Shown one piece after another: positions 35,716 through 43,156 of a stretch of 43,156 nucleotides of DNA (positions within the stretch are counted from its first letter, which is position 1; each line of letters opens with the position of its first letter). The notes under the pieces were generated by a model that saw nothing but the letters and a program-made list of their open reading frames with translations, was not told the origin of the DNA and did no database searches. The translations under genes and the position numbers were made by a program. This DNA comes from Burkholderiaceae bacterium (GTDB lineage: Bacteria; Pseudomonadota; Gammaproteobacteria; Burkholderiales; Burkholderiaceae_F), in assembly GCA_025055385.1 (NCBI GenBank), contig JANWXE010000085.1, positions 1 through 43,156 of the forward strand. Reading direction: 5' to 3'.

Positions 35716-36709
35716 GGGCTGCCTCCTGCGCCTGCAACGCGGACAGAAAGGCTTCGCACTCGGGCGGCAGCGGCGCTGCGATGCGCAGCGGCACCCCGGT
35801 GATCGGGTGCACAAATTGCAGGCTGGCTGCATGCAAAAACATACGGGTCAGCCGCGGTGCTGCGTCTGCCCGTGCCAGCCGCTTGTTCAGCGCAAAATCG
35901 CCATATTTGTCGTCGCCGACGATCGGATAACCAAGATGCGCCAAATGCACGCGAATCTGGTGCGTGCGACCTGTCTTCAGCTGGGCTTCGAGCAGCGCAA
36001 AGCCAGCGAGAAAGCATCGGCGCAGCTCAAAGACCGTGTGCGCATGTTGCCCATCAGCCGCGGCGGCCACCCGGCGCTCGCCGCTCGCCGTCAAGAACTT
36101 GCGTAGGGCGACACGCACGTGGCGTCGAGGCTCGTGCCACGCCCCTTTGACCAGCACGAGGTAGCGCTTCTGCACCTGGCCGCGCCGCAGTTGCTCATGC
36201 AAACCCGCCAGCGCGCGCCGCGATTTAGCCAACAACAATACGCCCGAGGTCTCACGATCCAGACGATGCACCAATTCAAGGAAGGGTTGCTGCGGCCGCG
36301 CCGCGCGCACCCGCTCAATCAGGCCAAAAGAAACGCCGCTGCCGCCATGGGCAGCCAGCCCCGCCGGCTTGTCAACAGCCAGGATGTGCTCGTCTTCGTA
36401 CAGGACCGGCGGCAGCTCCGCAGGCGCGACGCGCGCGGATGGCCGCTCCGCCGTGCGCAACGGCGGAATCCGAACGCGGTCGCCGGCCTGCAGGCGCTGT
36501 CCGGCGCGTGCGCGCGCGCCGTTAACTCGCACTTCGCCGCTGCGCACAATCCGGTACAGGTGGCTTTTCGGAACCCCGCGCGCAAGGCGCAGCAAGAAAT
36601 TATCCAGCCGCTGCCCGGCCGCAGCGTCGCTGACCGTCACGTAACTGGCGCGCGGTGGCGACAGCCCGCGCGCCCCCGCAGATACCTGCTTTTTGCTGGC
36701 GCCCTGCAT
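35708..36709 (-). CDS. rluC: ribosomal large subunit pseudouridine synthase RluC-like
   Basis: 333 residues starting MQGASKKQVSAG; earlier in-frame starts lie in the rne leader region and look unreal. An S4 RNA-binding domain (RLDNFLLRLARGVPKSHLYRIVRSGEVRVNG) precedes the catalytic domain, whose signature LVHRLDRETSGVLLL holds the catalytic D151, and QLKTGRTHQIRVHLAHLGYP is the second conserved motif. In E. coli RluC modifies U955, U2504 and U2580 of 23S rRNA. It is divergent from rne, as in many Burkholderiales. Confidence 0.93.
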   Translation of the reverse strand: MQGASKKQVSAGARGLSPPRASYVTVSDAAAGQRLDNFLLRLARGVPKSHLYRIVRSGEVRVNGARARAGQRLQAGDRVRIPPLRTAERPSARVAPAELPPVLYEDEHILAVDKPAGLAAHGGSGVSFGLIERVRAARPQQPFLELVHRLDRETSGVLLLAKSRRALAGLHEQLRRGQVQKRYLVLVKGAWHEPRRHVRVALRKFLTASGERRVAAAADGQHAHTVFELRRCFLAGFALLEAQLKTGRTHQIRVHLAHLGYPIVGDDKYGDFALNKRLARADAAPRLTRMFLHAASLQFVHPITGVPLRIAAPLPPECEAFLSALQAQEAAHA

Positions 36710-37175
36710 CTTCCCTATACTCGCGCGTTGGAACCGGGCTGTTGCTCGCTGAGTTTGCGCCGAGCGGCGGGCCGGACCGACGAAGGCGTTGGATTGTAGC
36801 GACGCGCCCTCAAGCGCAAGCGCTTGTAAGCGCTCGCCGCAACTTAACGCCCTAGGCTGCGCTAGCAACAGCTGGCGCAGCGAAATCGGAGCGCGGTGCG
36901 TGCACCCTTTCTAGCCGCACCGCACGGTGTAACTAGGGGGCGGCCCGAACGGCGCGCCCCGGCTGAATCGAGTCGAATTCGGGAACTCGGCGTGGGTGAC
37001 ACGCGACCCGAGCGGAGCCGGCAAAACGAAGTTCCGGTCCTCGCACGGTGAAGAAAAACGCCCTCCTGCCAGCCAACAGCGCCACTGATTGCGGTCGCTG
37101 GGCGGCAACGCGCGCTTTCTGAGCCAGGATTCGATCCGGTTCAGCACCCCGCCCGACGGGCCAGGAGTGCTGACA
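36710..37175. other. 466-base intergenic region carrying the rne leader
   Basis: No gene is visible. It contains the divergent control regions of rluC and rne. TATAGG just ahead of the rluC ATG is a possible -10. Inverted repeats occur at 36819-36834 (AGCGCT, loop TGTA), 36856-36881 and 36937-36960 (GGGGCG/CGCCCC). RNase E of E. coli has a long structured leader used for autoregulation; whether that holds here is unknown. Confidence 0.6.
36856..36881 (+). promoter_or_regulatory. 11-bp hairpin with AACA loop upstream of rne
   Basis: GCTGCGCTAGC (36856-36866) and GCTGGCGCAGC (36871-36881) pair along 11 positions with one T-G wobble, enclosing a 4-base AACA loop. No T-run follows, so it is not a simple terminator. 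It lies about 295 bases ahead of the rne start and may be part of the transcribed leader or a dyad site. Confidence 0.5.
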
Positions 37176-39929
37176 ATGAAAAGAATGCTGTTCAACGCCA
37201 CCCACGCAGAGGAGCTGCGGGTGGCCATCGTCGATGGGCAAAAGCTCATCGACATCGACATTGAAACCGCCGGCCGCGAGCAGCGCAAATCCAACATTTA
37301 CAAGGGTGTTGTCACCCGCGTCGAGCCTAGCCTGGATGCCTGCTTTGTCGACTATGGTGAGGAACGGCACGGCTTCCTGCCATTTAAGGAGATCGCCCGC
37401 AGTTATTTTCGCGAAGGCGTCGATGTGCGTTCCGCGCGCATTCAAGACGCCGTCAAGGAAGGGCAAGAGCTGATTGTCCAGGTAGAAAAGGAGGAGCGCG
37501 GCACAAAAGGCGCCGCGCTAACCACCTTTATCTCACTCGCGGGGCGCTATCTCGTGCTGATGCCAAACAATCCGCGCGGCGGAGGTGTCTCGCGCCGCGT
37601 AGAAGGTGAGGAGCGCCAGGAGCTGCGCGAGGCCATCGAGAAGTTGGAGCTGCCCGCCGGCATGAGCGTGATCGCGCGCACGGCCGGTATCGGGCGGACG
37701 GTGGAAGAGCTGCAGTGGGACCTTAATTATTTACTGCAGCTGTGGCGAGCGATCGAGGAAGCAGCAACGCCGCTGTTCCGCGACGCTGCCGGCAATACCA
37801 CGCGCGAACCGATCACAGACGGGCAAAAAAACAAGCGCTTGAACCCGGCGCCGTTCCTAATCTATGAGGAATCCAGCCTGGTGATCCGCGCCATTCGCGA
37901 CTATTTCCAGCCCCAAATTGGGGAAATCCTAATCGATACCGATGAGGTGTACGAGCAGGCACGCCAGTTCATGAGCCATGTCATGCCCGACATGGTCAAC
38001 CGCGTCAAGCGCTACAAGGACGACATCCCGCTGTTCTCGCGCTTTCAGATCGAGCATCAGATCGAGACCGCACATGCTCGCATTGTGCCGCTGCCTTCCG
38101 GCGGTTCAATCGTGATTGATCATACCGAGGCACTGGTGTCGATCGACGTCAATTCCGCCCGGGCAACGAAAGGCGCTGATATCGAAGAGACGGCCTTAAA
38201 AACCAACTTGGAGGCTGCGGACGAGGTGGCGCGTCAGCTTCGCTTGCGCGATTTAGGCGGGCTGATTGTCATCGACTTTATCGACATGGAGGACGCCAAA
38301 AACCAGCGCGCCGTCGAGGCACGCTTAAAGGAGGCGCTGCACTACGACCGCGCGCGTGTGCAAATGGGCAAGATTTCTCGCTTCGGCCTGATGGAGCTGT
38401 CGCGGCAGCGGCTGCGCCCATCGCTGTCGGAGGGCACGCATGTCACCTGCCCCCGTTGCAATGGCGTTGGCGTGATTCGGGACACGGAGAGCTCGGCCTT
38501 GCACATCTTGCGCATCTTGCAAGAAGAAGCGATGAAGGAAAACACCGCCGCCATCCATGCACAGGTGCCGGTGGACGTAGCCACTTTTTTGCTGAACGAA
38601 AAGCGCATTGATATCGCCAAACTCGAGGCGCGCCTGCGCGTCTCTGTAGTCATCATCCCGAATAAATTTCTCGAGACACCGCATTACAAAGTCGAACGCC
38701 TGCGCCACGACGATGAGCGTCTTGAGCAGGCAAAGCTGTCATTTGAGCGCGCCGAGGCACCATCGATCGAAATCCCCTATCGGCGCGGCGGCGCCGAAGG
38801 CGACCGCAGCCGCCCGAAGCAAGAAGCGGTCGTACGCGGCATCCTGCCGCAAACGCCTGCCCCGGTGGTGGAGGCGCCGCCTGCCCCTGCGCCTGCGCCG
38901 GCAGCCCCGTCTCCCGCGCCCGACGTGCAAACGGCCGACGCCGCGCCGCAAACCCTGTGGAAGCGACTCAAGCGCCTGTTTATCCGCAGCGGCACTCGCG
39001 GCGGTGCGGAAACCGCGCCAGCAACAACTACCCCCAGCGCGCCGCCCTCGCCTGCTGCGCGGGCCGCCGCTGCATCTAAACGGCGCGATGGCGCTGAAGC
39101 GCGTCGCCGCAGCCGCGGCAGCGAGAACAAAAAACGCCCGCCGCAGGGTACACGCCGTGAGGAACAGCCGCGGCGAGAAGAGGTATCCCGCGCGGCAACG
39201 CCGACGGCGCCGCATCAGCCAGCCAGCGCCGTTCCGGCGCCGCGCGCCTCCGCTGCCGCCAGCGAAGCCAAAGGCGCCGCCGACACGTCAACCGTTCAAA
39301 GGCCGCAGCAGCAGGCAACTGAAACCGCCTCCGCTACCCATTTGGCTACCGAAGGAAACCCCGATTTGCAGCCTGCCGTAAAGGCGGAGGGCGCCGGGGA
39401 GAGGCGCAGCCGCAGACGCCGCCGCCGACGCGGGTCGCGCAGCTCAGAAGCGTCGCCCGCTGCCGAGCGGACCGAACCAGCTTGCGCGCAGGAATCTGCC
39501 TCGGAACCGCCGGTGGCGCCAGCTGCCGAGCCGGTTCAAAAGCAGCAACCGGTTACTGTCGCCAGCGGCCCCGCTGCCGGTGGCAGCGCTGCAACGGAGC
39601 CCGCCGCCACCACAGCAACCGCGGGCACAGCGGCCAGCAGCACAACGCCAGCGCCTGCGGCAGGTGTCGAACCGCCGCCGGCGGCTTCGCCGCCGCGCGC
39701 GCAGCCCGCTCCCCTGCCGCTAGACCAGCTGCTGCCGATGCTCGAAGCCGCAGGCATGACTATGGCGCAAACCGATCCCCGCAAGGTGGAGGAAATTCGG
39801 ATGCGTATGGAGTCGGAGCCGAAACCGCCGCGCTTGCCGCGCGAACGCCCGGTTTTGCCCCCACTAGAGGAAGGGCCTCTGATCCAAGTCGAAACGAAAC
39901 GGCCCGAGGCGCCCTCGCAGACGCAGTGA
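37176..39929 (+). CDS. rne: ribonuclease E
   Basis: 917 residues starting [10 protein letters not shown], with AGGAG ahead of the ATG. The catalytic half has an S1 domain (about 37-120), the 5' sensor/RNase H region, the metal-binding aspartates in [12 protein letters not shown] and [10 protein letters not shown], and the zinc-link CPRCNGVG. It is the central mRNA-decay and rRNA/tRNA-processing enzyme. The C-terminal half (from about 520) is a low-complexity scaffold of Ala, Pro, Arg and Glu, with a basic amphipathic helix at 593-604 ([12 protein letters not shown]) at the place of the membrane-targeting segment of E. coli RNase E, and an Arg-rich block ([15 protein letters not shown]) that may bind RNA. 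Confidence 0.97.
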   Translation: MKRMLFNATHAEELRVAIVDGQKLIDIDIETAGREQRKSNIYKGVVTRVEPSLDACFVDYGEERHGFLPFKEIARSYFREGVDVRSARIQDAVKEGQELIVQVEKEERGTKGAALTTFISLAGRYLVLMPNNPRGGGVSRRVEGEERQELREAIEKLELPAGMSVIARTAGIGRTVEELQWDLNYLLQLWRAIEEAATPLFRDAAGNTTREPITDGQKNKRLNPAPFLIYEESSLVIRAIRDYFQPQIGEILIDTDEVYEQARQFMSHVMPDMVNRVKRYKDDIPLFSRFQIEHQIETAHARIVPLPSGGSIVIDHTEALVSIDVNSARATKGADIEETALKTNLEAADEVARQLRLRDLGGLIVIDFIDMEDAKNQRAVEARLKEALHYDRARVQMGKISRFGLMELSRQRLRPSLSEGTHVTCPRCNGVGVIRDTESSALHILRILQEEAMKENTAAIHAQVPVDVATFLLNEKRIDIAKLEARLRVSVVIIPNKFLETPHYKVERLRHDDERLEQAKLSFERAEAPSIEIPYRRGGAEGDRSRPKQEAVVRGILPQTPAPVVEAPPAPAPAPAAPSPAPDVQTADAAPQTLWKRLKRLFIRSGTRGGAETAPATTTPSAPPSPAARAAAASKRRDGAEARRRSRGSENKKRPPQGTRREEQPRREEVSRAATPTAPHQPASAVPAPRASAAASEAKGAADTSTVQRPQQQATETASATHLATEGNPDLQPAVKAEGAGERRSRRRRRRRGSRSSEASPAAERTEPACAQESASEPPVAPAAEPVQKQQPVTVASGPAAGGSAATEPAATTATAGTAASSTTPAPAAGVEPPPAASPPRAQPAPLPLDQLLPMLEAAGMTMAQTDPRKVEEIRMRMESEPKPPRLPRERPVLPPLEEGPLIQVETKRPEAPSQTQ

Positions 39930-39984
39930 CCACAAGGCCATCGAGGCCTGCGCACGGCGCTGAGCGGGCTAAGATCAGCGGCCG

Positions 39985-41085
39985 ATGACCGACCGCGTAA
40001 TTCCGATCGCCGATGTCACGACGCGGGGCGTCCCCGTGCCGTCAGAGCCCCTGCAGTCGCCGACCGGGCCACTCATCGACCGCCGCGGGCGTCCTCTGCA
40101 CGATCTCCGAATTTCGGTCACCGACCGCTGTAATTTCCGTTGCACGTATTGCATGCCGAAGGAGGTGTTCGATAAGAACTACCGCTTCCTGCCGCAAGCG
40201 GCGTTGCTGACGTTTGAAGAAATCACGCGCCTGGCGCGCATCTTTATCGCGCACGGGGTGCGCAAAATTCGGCTCACTGGCGGCGAACCCCTGCTGCGCA
40301 AAGACCTTGAGCGGCTAATCGAGATGCTCGCGGCCCTGACAACCCGCGACGGTAAACCGCTGGACCTGACGCTAACCACAAACGGTTCAATCTTGCATCG
40401 CAAGGCGAAGGCGCTGGTGGCCGCGGGTTTGAAGCGCGTGACGGTTTCCCTTGATGGCTTGGACGACGCCGTGTTTCGGCGCATGAATGACGTCGATTTC
40501 CCGGTCACTGAGGTGCTGCGCGGCATCGACGCTGCGGCCGAGGCTGGGCTTGCACCGATCAAGATCAACATGGTCGTGAAACGGGGGGTCAATGACGATC
40601 AGATCTTGCCGATGGCGCGGCACTTCAAAGGCAGCGGCCACATTGTGCGTTTTATTGAATACATGGACGTTGGCTGCTCCAACGGCTGGCGGCTCAATGA
40701 CGTCGTCCCCTCTGCCGAAGTGATTCGCCGCATTGACGCGGAGCTGCCCGTCTATCCGCTGGAGCCAAACTATCCGGGTGAAGTAGCGGAGCGCTGGGCC
40801 TATCGCGACGGCAGCGGAGAAATTGGCGTTATTTCCAGCGTCACGCAAGCCTTTTGCCGGGCTTGCACGCGCGCCCGGCTGTCGACTGATGGCAAGCTGT
40901 ACCTCTGTCTGTTCGCGCAGCATGGCTACGACCTGCGCGCCCTGCTGCGCGGTGGCGCGGCCGACGAGCAGATCGCCGCGGCTATCGCTGCCATTTGGCG
41001 CGAGCGCGACGATCGCTACTCGGAGATCCGCGGCGCCGCCACCGCTGGGCTGAAAAAGATCGAGATGTCCTACATCGGTGGCTGA
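39985..41085 (+). CDS. moaA: GTP 3',8-cyclase
   Basis: 366 residues. The radical SAM cluster is C49-x3-C53-x2-C56 ([10 protein letters not shown]), and the C-terminal cluster has C291, C294 and C308 ([18 protein letters not shown]). The protein ends in GG, the tail that reaches the active site in MoaA. It converts GTP to 3',8-cH2GTP, the first step of molybdopterin synthesis with MoaC. No moaC is present in the window. It starts 55 bases after rne. Confidence 0.97.
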   Translation: MTDRVIPIADVTTRGVPVPSEPLQSPTGPLIDRRGRPLHDLRISVTDRCNFRCTYCMPKEVFDKNYRFLPQAALLTFEEITRLARIFIAHGVRKIRLTGGEPLLRKDLERLIEMLAALTTRDGKPLDLTLTTNGSILHRKAKALVAAGLKRVTVSLDGLDDAVFRRMNDVDFPVTEVLRGIDAAAEAGLAPIKINMVVKRGVNDDQILPMARHFKGSGHIVRFIEYMDVGCSNGWRLNDVVPSAEVIRRIDAELPVYPLEPNYPGEVAERWAYRDGSGEIGVISSVTQAFCRACTRARLSTDGKLYLCLFAQHGYDLRALLRGGAADEQIAAAIAAIWRERDDRYSEIRGAATAGLKKIEMSYIGG

Positions 41086-41089
41086 GACA

Positions 41090-41650
41090 ATGACCGTGGC
41101 TGGCGTCACCGGCGTGATCCTAGCCGGCGGCCGTGGTGCACGCTTCGGCGGTCAGGACAAGGGTTGGGTCGACTACCGCGGCCGACCGCTGATCGAGCAG
41201 GTGCTGGCGCGCTTTGCGCCGCAGGTAGAAGCCGTCATGATAAGCGCCAACCGCAACCTGGCCGCTTACCGCGCGCTGGGGCTCCCCGTGGTTAGCGACA
41301 GCCCCGAGTTCGGGGCCTTTGCGGGCCCACTGATCGGCATCCTCGCAGCATTGCGCGCGTTGCGCGGGGGGTGGCTCGCGGTCGTGCCGTGTGATGCCCC
41401 TGCGTTGCCAACCGATCTCGTCAGGCGCCTACGCATGCCACAGCGAGCAGCGGTTGCGGTAGCAGACGGACGCCTGCAACCCCTGTTCTGCCTGTTGCCG
41501 GCGACATGCGCCAGCGATCTCGTTGATTACCTCTCTGAGGGCAAGCGCCGCGCAGATGCGTGGCTGCAGCGGATTGCGGCCGTGCCAGTGGCATTTGAAG
41601 ATGCAGCCGCGTTCGCCAATGTCAATACACCGCAGGACCTTGCCGCTTAA
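41090..41650 (+). CDS. mobA: molybdenum cofactor guanylyltransferase
   Basis: 186 residues from the ATG just after the moaA stop; a GTG at 41078 that overlaps moaA is an alternative. The nucleotidyltransferase motif is ILAGGRGARFGGQDKGWV, and VVPCDAPALP is the metal-binding aspartate region. It attaches GMP to molybdenum cofactor to form the bis-MGD precursor. It lies between moaA and moeA with gaps of 4 and 2 bases, a compact operon. Confidence 0.94.
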   Translation: MTVAGVTGVILAGGRGARFGGQDKGWVDYRGRPLIEQVLARFAPQVEAVMISANRNLAAYRALGLPVVSDSPEFGAFAGPLIGILAALRALRGGWLAVVPCDAPALPTDLVRRLRMPQRAAVAVADGRLQPLFCLLPATCASDLVDYLSEGKRRADAWLQRIAAVPVAFEDAAAFANVNTPQDLAA

Positions 41651-41652
41651 GC

Positions 41653-42867
41653 ATGGATGCCGCGCACGAACTCGACCTGCACGCAGCCTTCGCCGCTTTG
41701 CGCGCGAACCTGCGACCGATTACCGAGCGGATAGTCGTTTCGACGCGTGCCGCCGGTGGACGCATACTGGCCGCCGATCTCATTTGCCAGGCGGATTTGC
41801 CTGCCTTCGACCAAGCGGCGATGGATGGCTATGCGGTGCGGTCTGCCGACTGTGCGCCGCCAGCACGCTTGCGAGTGATCGGCCAAGCATTGGCCGGCCA
41901 TCCAGCCGCAGTTCGCGTCGAAGCCGGAACCGCAGTGCGGATCATGACCGGCGCGCCGCTGCCAGCCGGCGCCGATGCGGTCGTGATGCTGGAAGACACG
42001 CTGGCCGACGGCGATTCGGTGCTGGTTCGCACAGCGGTCGCCAGCGGTATGAACATTCGCCGTCGCGGCGAGCAATGCCGGGCTGGTGACGTGGCCATCG
42101 TCGCCGGCACCACGCTGGCGGCCGCGCATCTCGGACTGGCGACCGCGCTCGGCGCATCAAGCTTGGCCGTGTTGCGTCCGTTGCGCGTCGGCATCGCTTC
42201 TACCGGCGACGAACTGTGCGATCCTCCCGCCGCGCTCAGCGAGGGCGCGAGCTTCGATGCCAACCGCCCATGGCTCGCGCGCGCCTGCGAGGCTGCTGGG
42301 TTCGCCGTCACCGATCTCGGCATCTGCCGCGACGACGAGGTCGCCTTTGCGCGGTTGTTGCACCGGGTCCGTCAGGAGGGATTAAACGCCCTGGTGGTCA
42401 GTGGCGGGTCAGCGCTTGGCGACGCGGACGTCGTCCGCCAAGCCCAATCGGTGCGCTTCTTTCCGCTGAACATCCGTCCAGGACGCGGGATCTTATTTGG
42501 CGATTTCGGACCGTTTGTGCTGCTCGGCTTGCCGGGAAACGCGGTGGCTGCCTTTGTGATGTTCCATTTGCTGGTCCTGCCCGCGCTGCGCGTACTTGCC
42601 GGCGCCTCCGATGCGGCCCCGCCGCCGCACCTACCGTTGCCGCTGGCCGTAGACGTGCAGGGTAAGCCTGGCCGCATCGATTACCGACGCGCCCGCTACG
42701 TGCTGACCGACGCCGGCGCGGTGGCGGTGGCACCGCTCGCGCAACAGGGCGCGGCCATGCTTTCGACCGTCACGGCAGCCGACGCCCTGATTGCAGTCGG
42801 CCCACGCGCGCACTATCGCGCCGGCGAGACCATTCCTGCCGTTCCCTTAGCAGGGCTACCCGGATAG
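41653..42867 (+). CDS. moeA: molybdopterin molybdenumtransferase
   Basis: 404 residues. MoeA domain order is seen: the N-terminal part with FDQAAMDGYAVRSADC, the barrel domain with MTGAPLPAGADAVVMLED, the MogA-like domain with IASTGDELC and ALVVSGGSALGDADVV, the LGLPGNAVAAFVMF segment and the small C-terminal domain. It inserts molybdenum into adenylylated molybdopterin. It ends the moaA-mobA-moeA group; the molybdoenzymes served are outside the window. Confidence 0.96.
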   Translation: MDAAHELDLHAAFAALRANLRPITERIVVSTRAAGGRILAADLICQADLPAFDQAAMDGYAVRSADCAPPARLRVIGQALAGHPAAVRVEAGTAVRIMTGAPLPAGADAVVMLEDTLADGDSVLVRTAVASGMNIRRRGEQCRAGDVAIVAGTTLAAAHLGLATALGASSLAVLRPLRVGIASTGDELCDPPAALSEGASFDANRPWLARACEAAGFAVTDLGICRDDEVAFARLLHRVRQEGLNALVVSGGSALGDADVVRQAQSVRFFPLNIRPGRGILFGDFGPFVLLGLPGNAVAAFVMFHLLVLPALRVLAGASDAAPPPHLPLPLAVDVQGKPGRIDYRRARYVLTDAGAVAVAPLAQQGAAMLSTVTAADALIAVGPRAHYRAGETIPAVPLAGLPG

Positions 42868-43009
42868 GGAGCCGCGGAATAACCCTCGACGCGCCGTGAT
42901 CGCGGCGTCGCGTCACCGCTTGCTGCTCGCCTATTTCTTCGATGTGACTGGTCGCTCGCTGCGCGCCTCCTCGCGCTATCGCTGCTCGTGACGGCTCTTC
43001 AGAGAGTCC

Positions 43010-43156
43010 CTAGAGGCGTTTCATCCAGCGCGTCAGCGCGCTCGCCAGCGGCCGGTACGGCGGGCCGAACAAGCCGACCAGATTCAGCCGCGACTGCACG
43101 AACACCGGCTTGAGCTTGCTGAACGTGTCGAAGCCCCAGCGGCCGTGATAATGGCC
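43010..43156 (-). CDS. aldehyde dehydrogenase, C-terminal end, partial
   Basis: Only the last 48 residues are in the window: GHYHGRWGFDTFSKLKPVFV, then a segment ending NLVGLFGPPYRPL and the terminal WMKRL. The HG..GF.TFS..K pattern is the C-terminal motif of NAD-dependent aldehyde dehydrogenases, closest in style to the coniferyl-aldehyde dehydrogenase group. The gene continues beyond the right edge. It converges on moeA over a 142-base gap in which I see no clear terminator. Confidence 0.75.
   Translation of the reverse strand, partial: GHYHGRWGFDTFSKLKPVFVQSRLNLVGLFGPPYRPLASALTRWMKRL

Noticed and set aside
38713-39381. A 222-codon plus-strand frame inside rne
   Set aside because: It is a shifted reading of the Ala/Pro/Arg-rich scaffold and resembles no protein; the rne frame is continuous.

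Overview
The window is GC-rich chromosomal DNA from a betaproteobacterium, most likely of the Burkholderiales. The evidence is gene order: rpoE-rseA-rseB-mucD-lepA-lepB-DUF4845-rnc-era-recO-pdxJ-acpS-nagZ on one side, and DUF177-rpmF-plsX-fabHDG-acpP-fabF on the other, then maf / TP-methylase / Rieske / HAD / rluC / rne / moaA-mobA-moeA. I see no insertion sequence, phage gene, CRISPR array or plasmid function.

Layout. (1) 1-2554, plus strand: the end of an AMMECR1-family gene, its partner radical SAM enzyme (the AmmeMemoRadiSam system) and a methyltransferase with a zinc-ribbon-like head and a hydrophobic tail. (2) 2568-11813: a catabolic/transport block with an NADPH:quinone oxidoreductase-like protein, a divergent acyl-CoA dehydrogenase, a DUF1178 protein, tRNA-Leu(UAA), a complete five-gene LIV-type ABC transporter on the minus strand, an SDR and a cupin resembling 2,4'-dihydroxyacetophenone dioxygenase. 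(3) 11843-14567, minus: tRNA-Cys(GCA), tRNA-Gly(GCC), pgsA and uvrC, with efp divergent from uvrC. (4) 15236-33362: 22 collinear minus-strand genes. Read in the transcribed direction they cover ribosome and fatty-acid synthesis (yceD, rpmF, plsX, fabH, fabD, fabG, acpP, fabF), a YgfX-like membrane protein, the sigma-E envelope-stress module, then lepA, lepB, DUF4845, rnc, era, recO, pdxJ, acpS and nagZ. Many neighbours overlap by 1-8 bases, which implies translational coupling. (5) 33398-42867: maf and an RsmI-like methylase (plus), Rieske, HAD phosphatase and rluC (minus), a 466-base leader region, rne, and the molybdenum-cofactor genes moaA-mobA-moeA (plus). (6) 43010-43156: the C-terminus of an aldehyde dehydrogenase on the minus strand.

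How the genes work together. plsX and the fab genes supply acyl-ACP for phospholipid synthesis, with acpS activating AcpP and pgsA making phosphatidylglycerol. The sigma-E module monitors the envelope, and I found a sigma-E-like promoter in front of rpoE. rnc, era, yceD, rluC, rne, lepA and efp belong to ribosome or RNA metabolism. The catabolic block probably imports a small acid or amino acid and oxidises acyl or aromatic compounds, but its substrate cannot be read from sequence.

Most unusual points: an EF-P of alphaproteobacterial type whose tip residue is Arg instead of Lys; a tRNA-Leu gene whose mature 3' end lies only 7 nt upstream of a protein start codon, directly after a branched-chain amino acid transporter operon; the AmmeMemoRadiSam pair; a candidate sigma-E autoregulatory promoter; and a structured leader in front of rne.
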